From assembly GCA_037380725.1 (NCBI GenBank), contig JARRRL010000021.1, positions 1 to 20,471 of the forward strand: a stretch of DNA of 20,471 nucleotides, read 5' to 3'. The DNA comes from JARRRL01 sp037380725 (GTDB lineage: Bacteria > Pseudomonadota > Gammaproteobacteria > Pseudomonadales > JANQJO01). The notes below the pieces were generated by a model. It searched no databases, was not told the origin of the DNA, and saw nothing but the letters and a program-made list of their open reading frames with translations. Of this stretch, positions 15,651 to 20,471 are shown one piece after another. Position numbers and translations under genes: made by a program. Position 1 is the stretch's first letter. Each line of letters starts with the position of its first letter.

Positions 15651-17383
15651 TTTTACAAGCCTTGAACGAGTATTACCAACGAAAGTCAGACGATCCGGAT
15701 TCGGATATAGCGCCAGAAGGGTTTGAGCACAAGGAAATTCCGTATATTCTTGTATTGGATGAGTCGGGTGAGTTGATAAACATTGAGGACACGCAGTATA
15801 CGGTGAATAAAAAGAATCGTGCGCAGACCTTTTTAGTTCCAAAGGGTGAAAAGCGTTCGTCAGGAATAAAGGCATATTTGTTATGGGATAATGTGGAATA
15901 CGTATTGGGTGTTGTCGCTAAAGGAAAGCCAGAGCGAGTATTTGAGCAACATGAGGCGTTTAAAGAAAAAATTATTGAGTTAGAATTGTCTCATGATGTG
16001 GGTGTGAATGCTGTATTAAGATTTTTGCAGAAATCCCCTCAGTCTATTCTGGAAAACTGTGAGTATAAAAAAGAATTTTTAGATAAGGTCCCGTTTGTAA
16101 CGTTCAGAATGAATGGTGATACGGAGTTGGTGTGCCAGAGGAAAGCTGTTATTGACGCATTAAAAAATCCATCTTATGGAGACAGTGGTGGCAAAGTAGG
16201 TTTTTGTTTGGTAAGTGGTGAATTTGATAAGCTTGCGATGACGCAATATGCAGTGAAAGGCGTGAGAGGTACGAATACGACCGGAGGAAATATTGTATCT
16301 TTTAACAAGCATGCGTTTGAATATTATGGTAAAAAGCAAGGCGCCAATGCTCCCATGGGAGAAAAAGCGAGTTTTTCATATACGACAGCATTGAATCATC
16401 TGCTCGGTAAAGACTCGAAACAAAAATTACAAGTCGGTGATGCAACAACTGTGTTCTGGTCGGATAGGAAAAATCACCTGGAAAATGACTTCAATGCTTT
16501 GTTTGACGAGCCTGCCAAAGATAATCCCGATCAACTGGTCGAAACCGTAAAAGCGTTGTTAAAATCGGTTGATACGGGGGTTTTTCCACCAGAAGATCGT
16601 GAAACGCGCTTCTTCATTCTGGGCTTATCGCCCAATGTGGCTCGTATCTCTGTGCGATTTTGGCATGTGGGTACAGTGTATGAGTTTTCGGAAAAAATCG
16701 CTCAACATTTTCACGACTTAGAGCTTGTTCATGGCGCAAAACAGCGCGAATACCTTTCATTATGGTGGCTCTTACGTTCTCTGGCTGCTCAAGGTAAAAC
16801 GGAGAACATTCCACCGAACCTGGCTGGTGAGTGGATGCGAACCATACTGAATGGTAGTCCTTATCCGGAAACGTTATTGCAGTCTGCTTTGCGACGTATA
16901 CATTCGGAAAGAGTGGTCAGTTATGAGAGAGCCGCGATCATTAAAGCGTGCTTGAATAGAAAAAACCGTTTTCATGTTCAACCTGAAAAGGAGATGACTG
17001 TGTCATTGGATATCGATAACACCAATCCCGGTTACCGCATTGGACGTTTGTTTGCGGCGCTGGAAAAAATTCAGGAAGAAGCGAGCCCTGGTCTTAACGC
17101 CACAATACGGGATCGTTACTACGCATCGGCTTCGGGGACGCCAGCGAATGTCTTTCCGATTTTGTTGCGTATGAAAAACCATCATCTTGGAAAGCTTGAA
17201 AAAAGGAGGGAAATCTATTTTGAAAAATTGTTGTCTGAAGTGATGGGTGCGATCGATGCGGAAGGGTTTCCGGCGCAGTTGAATCTATCCGATCAAGGTC
17301 GATTTGCTATTGGATATTATCATCAACGGCAGAACTTTTTTACGAAATCGGATAAAACGAAAGCAGAAAATTCAGGAGAGTGA
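15647..17383 (+). CDS. cas8c: Type I-C Cascade large subunit Cas8c (Csd1 family)
   Basis: Large subunit that recognises the PAM and starts R-loop formation in the type I-C surveillance complex. The 578-aa product has the family's N-terminal core (MILQALNEYYQRK, then IPYILVLDESGELINIED), GKVGFCLVSGEF, GVRGTNTTGGNIVSFNKHAFEYYGKKQ, the FFILGLSPNVARISVRFW segment and the C-terminal helical part NPGYRIGRLFAALEKIQ...GRFAIGYYHQRQ. Length is normal for Csd1. Its start overlaps the cas5c stop, and its stop lies just before cas7c. The C-terminal 127 residues are probably also made separately as Cas11c from an internal start. Confidence 0.96.
   Translation: MILQALNEYYQRKSDDPDSDIAPEGFEHKEIPYILVLDESGELINIEDTQYTVNKKNRAQTFLVPKGEKRSSGIKAYLLWDNVEYVLGVVAKGKPERVFEQHEAFKEKIIELELSHDVGVNAVLRFLQKSPQSILENCEYKKEFLDKVPFVTFRMNGDTELVCQRKAVIDALKNPSYGDSGGKVGFCLVSGEFDKLAMTQYAVKGVRGTNTTGGNIVSFNKHAFEYYGKKQGANAPMGEKASFSYTTALNHLLGKDSKQKLQVGDATTVFWSDRKNHLENDFNALFDEPAKDNPDQLVETVKALLKSVDTGVFPPEDRETRFFILGLSPNVARISVRFWHVGTVYEFSEKIAQHFHDLELVHGAKQREYLSLWWLLRSLAAQGKTENIPPNLAGEWMRTILNGSPYPETLLQSALRRIHSERVVSYERAAIIKACLNRKNRFHVQPEKEMTVSLDIDNTNPGYRIGRLFAALEKIQEEASPGLNATIRDRYYASASGTPANVFPILLRMKNHHLGKLEKRREIYFEKLLSEVMGAIDAEGFPAQLNLSDQGRFAIGYYHQRQNFFTKSDKTKAENSGE
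17000..17383 (+). CDS. cas11c: Type I-C small subunit Cas11c, internal translation product of cas8c
   Basis: Type I-C Cascade contains small subunits translated from inside cas8c; this is established for the subtype. Here AAGGAG occurs at 16988-16993 in frame-neutral context and is followed, at the optimal 6-nt distance, by an in-frame GTG at 17000. An ATG at 16994 abuts the Shine-Dalgarno and is less suitable. The product would be 127 aa, beginning (M)SLDIDNTNPGYRIGRLF, all-helical in appearance, which matches the known small-subunit segment. It would line the belly of Cascade and stabilise the R-loop. The internal start is predicted here from sequence alone. Confidence 0.75.
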   Translation: MSLDIDNTNPGYRIGRLFAALEKIQEEASPGLNATIRDRYYASASGTPANVFPILLRMKNHHLGKLEKRREIYFEKLLSEVMGAIDAEGFPAQLNLSDQGRFAIGYYHQRQNFFTKSDKTKAENSGE

Positions 17384-17385
17384 AC

Positions 17386-18267
17386 ATGGCGATTTCAAAC
17401 CGTTTTGATTTTGTGTTGTTGTTTGATGTAAAAGATGGGAATCCCAATGGCGATCCAGATGCGGGAAATCTACCTCGTATGGATGCCGAGACGGGGCGAG
17501 GCTTGGTGACGGACGTTTGTTTGAAGCGTAAAATTCGTAATTACGTGGGTATTGTAAAAGAAGAGCAGCCACCTTTTGAAATCTACGTCAAAGAGAAATC
17601 CGTATTAAACAAAACCCATGAGCGCGCCTATATTGCTATCGGTGAAGAATCAGTGTTGAAAGAGGGTGATAAGAAGCGTAAGGGAGGTGATAAAGTCGAG
17701 GTGGCTCGACAATGGATGTGTGGCAATTTTTATGATGTGAGAACATTTGGAGCGGTGATGTCGACTGGGGTGAATTGTGGTCAGGTCCGAGGACCTGTTC
17801 AAATGACTTTCGGGCGTTCGATTGATCCGATTGTGGCCTCGGAACATTCCATTACACGTATGGCGGTTACGACAGAAAAGGAAGCGGAAAACCAAGGTGG
17901 TGATAATCGTACGATGGGTAGAAAATTTACTGTGCCGTATGGTTTGTATCTGGCGCATGGATTTGTGTCGGCACACTTGGCTGAGCAAACGGGATTCAGT
18001 GATGAAGACATGGATCTTTTGGTCGATGCATTAAGCAATTTGTTTGAACACGATCGTTCTGCTGCACGAGGCGAAATGAACACACGTGGATTGTACCTTT
18101 TTAGACATGAAAGCAAGCTGGGAAATGCACAAGCGCACGCATTATTTGAGCGAGTTAAGGTTTCTCGTCTTTCTGAAGGTCCCGCACGTAGTTTTGATGA
18201 TTATGAGGTCAGTGTGGACGTGGAAAACTTGCCATCAGGGGTTACCTTGCAACGGGTTGTTGGATAG
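17386..18267 (+). CDS. cas7c: Type I-C Cascade backbone subunit Cas7c (Csd2 family)
   Basis: Forms the helical backbone that coats the crRNA spacer. The 293-aa product opens with NRFDFVLLFDVKDGNPNGDPDAG and NLPRMDAETGRGLVTDVCLKRKIRNYV, the hallmark of Csd2. It continues with RTFGAVMSTGVNCGQVRGPVQ, ITRMAVTTEKE and a C-terminal FEHDRSAARGEMNTRGLYLF segment. The ATG at 17386 is preceded by AGGAG 7 nt upstream, whereas a GTG at 17380 lies within that site, so I took the ATG. It starts 2 nt after the cas8c stop and is followed 3 nt later by cas4. Confidence 0.96.
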   Translation: MAISNRFDFVLLFDVKDGNPNGDPDAGNLPRMDAETGRGLVTDVCLKRKIRNYVGIVKEEQPPFEIYVKEKSVLNKTHERAYIAIGEESVLKEGDKKRKGGDKVEVARQWMCGNFYDVRTFGAVMSTGVNCGQVRGPVQMTFGRSIDPIVASEHSITRMAVTTEKEAENQGGDNRTMGRKFTVPYGLYLAHGFVSAHLAEQTGFSDEDMDLLVDALSNLFEHDRSAARGEMNTRGLYLFRHESKLGNAQAHALFERVKVSRLSEGPARSFDDYEVSVDVENLPSGVTLQRVVG

Positions 18268-18270
18268 CTA

Positions 18271-18888
18271 ATGAATGATTTTAAACTCGCCATTTCTGCA
18301 TTACAGCATTACGCTTATTGTCCTCGCCAATTTGCATTGATCCACCTTGAGCAGGTCTGGGAGGAAAATCGATTTACTGCCGAAGGTCGGATGATTCATG
18401 AGCGGGTGGACAGCGGAGTGGCGGAGCGTCGTCGCAAAGTGCGTTATGAGCGGGGGGTACTCTTACAGTCGGAGCATTACCGTTTAATGGGAAAGATGGA
18501 TCTACTGGAAATAGAACAGGTCCATCCACCTCTATATTTCCCGGTTGAATATAAGCGAGGTAAGCCGAAGCGGGAGCGGTGGGATCGAATCCAACTGTGC
18601 GCTCAGGCGTTGTGTTTGGAAGAGATGCGTGATGTGACGATATCCGAGGGAGCGATTTGGTACTGGGAAGTGCGAAAACGGGAGTCGGTGATGTTGGATG
18701 AGGCGTTGCGGAGTGAGACTCTTGCGACCATTGAGGCCGCGCATCATTTATTGTCTACAGGCAAGACGCCAAAACCCATTGAGGATAAAAAGCGTTGTCG
18801 GGCTTGTTCCTTATTGAACTTGTGTGAACCGGATGCGTTTCGACGAGACCATTCCGCGAGCTATATTAATGAGTTATTTCGCCAATGA
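18271..18888 (+). CDS. cas4: CRISPR adaptation exonuclease Cas4
   Basis: Trims prespacers and selects those with the correct PAM and orientation, working with Cas1-Cas2. The 205-aa product has the four cysteines of the iron-sulfur cluster (Cys17 in YAYCPRQF; Cys176, Cys179 and Cys185 in KRCRACSLLNLC). It also has RecB-like nuclease residues His43, Asp77 (GKMDLLE) and Glu93-Lys95 (VEYKRGK). All expected catalytic residues are present. It lies between cas7c and cas1, overlapping cas1 by four bases (ATGA), the usual type I-C arrangement. Confidence 0.96.
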   Translation: MNDFKLAISALQHYAYCPRQFALIHLEQVWEENRFTAEGRMIHERVDSGVAERRRKVRYERGVLLQSEHYRLMGKMDLLEIEQVHPPLYFPVEYKRGKPKRERWDRIQLCAQALCLEEMRDVTISEGAIWYWEVRKRESVMLDEALRSETLATIEAAHHLLSTGKTPKPIEDKKRCRACSLLNLCEPDAFRRDHSASYINELFRQ

Positions 18889-19901
18889 AACAACTACTTA
18901 ACGCAATTTATATTACGCGCCAAGAGAGTTATTTGCATAAGGAGCGTGAAACGATTGTCATTAAACAGGGGAGTCATAAACTGGGTCAATTTCCCGCCTT
19001 GACAATTGGTAATATTTTCTGTTTTGGCCAGGTTTCTGTTTCACCGTTTCTGATGGGATATTGCGGTGAGCAAGGGATTGGATTGACTTTTTATACCGAG
19101 TACGGAAAATTTCTGGCTCGGGTGCAAGGTAAGCAGACAGGTAATGTTTTGCTTCGGCGCACTCAATATCGTTGGGCGGATGATGATGTAAAATCGACAA
19201 CTGTTGCTCGATTGATGGTGGCGGCGAAAATTGCGAACAGTCGAGCGATCTTGATGCGGGATTTACGAAATCATGGTCAAAATGTGGCGTTGCAAACTGT
19301 AGTGGATAAGTTGGCGGGCAGCTTACGTGCCGCTCAACACGCGAAATCCGTCGAAGAAGCGATGGGAATTGAAGGGGATGCAGCGAAAAGTTATTTTGGT
19401 GTATTTAATGAGCTGATTCATTCTGATGGTTTTCGGTTATCCGGAAGGGTGCGTCGACCACCAACGGATCCTGTCAATGCATTGCTTTCTTTTGCTTATA
19501 CTCTCATAACCTACGAATGTTCTTCTGCTTTGCAGGGGGTTGGTTTAGATGCCTATGTGGGATTCTTACACAAGGATCGACCAGGTCGAGTGAGTTTGGC
19601 GCTTGATATGTTGGAGGAGTTTCGTGCATCGTGGGCAGATCGATTTGTGCTGACCTTAATCAATCGGCGACAGATTCAATTAAAAGATTTTGTGACTGAA
19701 GCGAGTGGTGCGGTGCGTCTGTCGGATGATGCTCGAAAGGCATTTTTATCAGCATGGCAAGAACGTAAACAGTCGGAAGTCAATCATCCATATTTTAATG
19801 AGACAGTACCCATTGGGTTATTGCCTCATTGTCAAGCTATGTTGTTAGCTCGGCATATTCGTGGCGATCTTGAATATTATCCACCTTATTTGGTTAAATA
19901 A
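18885..19901 (+). CDS. cas1: CRISPR integrase Cas1 (type I-C)
   Basis: Metal-dependent integrase that, with Cas2, inserts new spacers at the leader end of the array. The 338-aa product has the N-terminal beta domain and the C-terminal helical catalytic domain with Glu163 (GIEGDAAKSYF), His229 (YVGFLHKDRPGR) and Asp241 (SLALDMLEEF), so it looks active. The DPVNALLSFAYTLITYECSSAL segment is typical. It is translationally coupled to cas4, and one base separates its stop from the cas2 ATG. Confidence 0.97.
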   Translation: MKQLLNAIYITRQESYLHKERETIVIKQGSHKLGQFPALTIGNIFCFGQVSVSPFLMGYCGEQGIGLTFYTEYGKFLARVQGKQTGNVLLRRTQYRWADDDVKSTTVARLMVAAKIANSRAILMRDLRNHGQNVALQTVVDKLAGSLRAAQHAKSVEEAMGIEGDAAKSYFGVFNELIHSDGFRLSGRVRRPPTDPVNALLSFAYTLITYECSSALQGVGLDAYVGFLHKDRPGRVSLALDMLEEFRASWADRFVLTLINRRQIQLKDFVTEASGAVRLSDDARKAFLSAWQERKQSEVNHPYFNETVPIGLLPHCQAMLLARHIRGDLEYYPPYLVK

Positions 19902-19902
19902 A

Positions 19903-20196
19903 ATGTTAGTATTGATTACGTATGATGTGAGTGTTGTATCGGATGGTGGTAAGAGGCGCTTGCGCAATATTGCAAAAGCTTGTCTTGATCATGGTATGCG
20001 GGTACAACATTCGGTGTTTGAGTGTGAAGTAAACTCGGCTCAATTTGTTACACTTAAGCACGAATTGATGGAAATATTTGATCCGGATCAAGACAGTTTG
20101 CGGTTTTACTTCTTGGGTAAAAAGGGTCGTCAGAAGGTTGAGCATGTCGGTGTTAAGGCTGTGCCTGATCCCTTGAGGGATAGCCTGATTCTATGA
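19903..20196 (+). CDS. cas2: CRISPR adaptation protein Cas2
   Basis: Dimeric ferredoxin-fold scaffold of the Cas1-Cas2 integrase. The 97-aa product begins MLVLITYDVSVVSDGGKRRLR with the conserved Asp8, followed by GMRVQHSVFECEV and the C-terminal DPLRDSLIL tail usual for type I-C Cas2. I chose the ATG at 19903, one base after the cas1 stop; an upstream in-frame start within cas1 would add residues that do not belong to the family. It is the last gene before the leader. Confidence 0.96.
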   Translation: MLVLITYDVSVVSDGGKRRLRNIAKACLDHGMRVQHSVFECEVNSAQFVTLKHELMEIFDPDQDSLRFYFLGKKGRQKVEHVGVKAVPDPLRDSLIL

Positions 20197-20372
20197 TCGC
20201 TAACGTCACGTTCTCATCTTTTCTTAGGGAGGTTAGCGGAAAAGTAACTTTTTGATTTATTTGAAAAATCTATTTGGATTTACGGATGTGTGATTACTCT
20301 AGGATGAAACTGTTCTCAGTCATCAGATTTTTAAAAATATGGTTTTTAAAAACAATTAGTTAAGAGTGTACT
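20197..20372 (+). promoter_or_regulatory. CRISPR leader
   Basis: AT-rich 176-bp stretch between cas2 and the first repeat, as expected for a leader that promotes array transcription and directs spacer insertion. It contains the inverted repeat CGCTAAC (20198-20204) / GTTAGCG (20232-20238) directly after the cas2 stop, and two identical 10-bp palindromes TTTTTAAAAA at 20328-20337 and 20343-20352, the second ending 20 bp before the array. No promoter boxes were assigned. Confidence 0.75.
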
Positions 20373-20471
20373 GTCGCGCTCCGCGTGAGCGCGTGGATTG
20401 AAACGGATGTGGGGTGAGGTTGAGAGCGCAACCGTGGCGTCGCGCTCCGCGTGAGCGCGTGGATTGAAACG
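20373..20471 (+). CRISPR. Leader-proximal end of a type I-C CRISPR array (two repeats, one complete spacer; truncated by the window)
   Basis: Identical 32-bp repeats lie at 20373-20404 and 20439-20470, separated by a 34-bp spacer at 20405-20438. The second spacer begins at 20471 and is cut by the window edge. Each repeat begins GTCGCGCTCC and ends GTGGATTGAAAC, the usual type I-C handle. It contains a 7-bp stem (CGCGCTC / GAGCGCG) with a 5-nt loop CGCGT, suited to Cas5c processing. Orientation is the same as the cas operon, so the first spacer should be the most recently acquired. Confidence 0.98.

Noticed and set aside
12693..20196. Inactivated or rearranged cas operon
   Set aside because: All seven genes are full length with their catalytic or structural motifs, in the standard type I-C order; nothing is missing.

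Overview
The window reads as chromosomal DNA of a gammaproteobacterium. The evidence is a DusA-type tRNA-dihydrouridine synthase with the motif spelling usual in that class, a TolC-family outer membrane channel (so a Gram-negative cell), and a type I-C CRISPR-Cas locus. I cannot name the genus. No tRNA, rRNA, insertion sequence or prophage gene was seen.

Region 1 (83-2862, minus strand) holds a TolC-like outer membrane efflux protein gene followed 26 nt later by dusA, probably co-transcribed. Region 2 (2863-3555) is a long AT-richer intergenic stretch. It contains a 9-bp inverted repeat near the tolC-like gene, a perfect 18-bp palindrome, a possible 42-codon ORF and four tandem 15-bp units. 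It separates the divergently transcribed tolC-like and giant genes.

Region 3 (3556-12349, plus strand) is one very large gene of about 2,930 codons, interrupted by a 19-N assembly gap. Its protein has the length, domain order and many framework motifs of a two-module nonribosomal peptide synthetase (C-A-T-C-A-T-E). Almost every catalytic signature has nevertheless been replaced: the His-His motif of the condensation and epimerisation domains, the adenylation-domain lysine, and the phosphopantetheine serine of the first carrier. The reading frame is open on both sides of the gap, so it looks like a maintained NRPS-derived pseudoenzyme rather than a decayed gene. This is the most unusual object in the window. 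No phosphopantetheinyl transferase, thioesterase, MbtH protein or second synthetase lies beside it.

Region 4 (12350-12692) is intergenic: a weak terminator hairpin, then a 16-bp tandem repeat array with five perfect units, then the sequence upstream of cas3. Region 5 (12693-20471) is a complete, canonical type I-C CRISPR-Cas operon in the order cas3-cas5c-cas8c-cas7c-cas4-cas1-cas2. The genes are tightly packed or overlapping, and an internal start for the small subunit Cas11c lies within cas8c. An AT-rich leader and the first two repeats of a 32-bp-repeat array follow, and the array runs off the window. Cas5c processes crRNA, Cas7c/Cas8c/Cas11c/Cas5c form Cascade, Cas3 degrades the target, and Cas4-Cas1-Cas2 acquire spacers.
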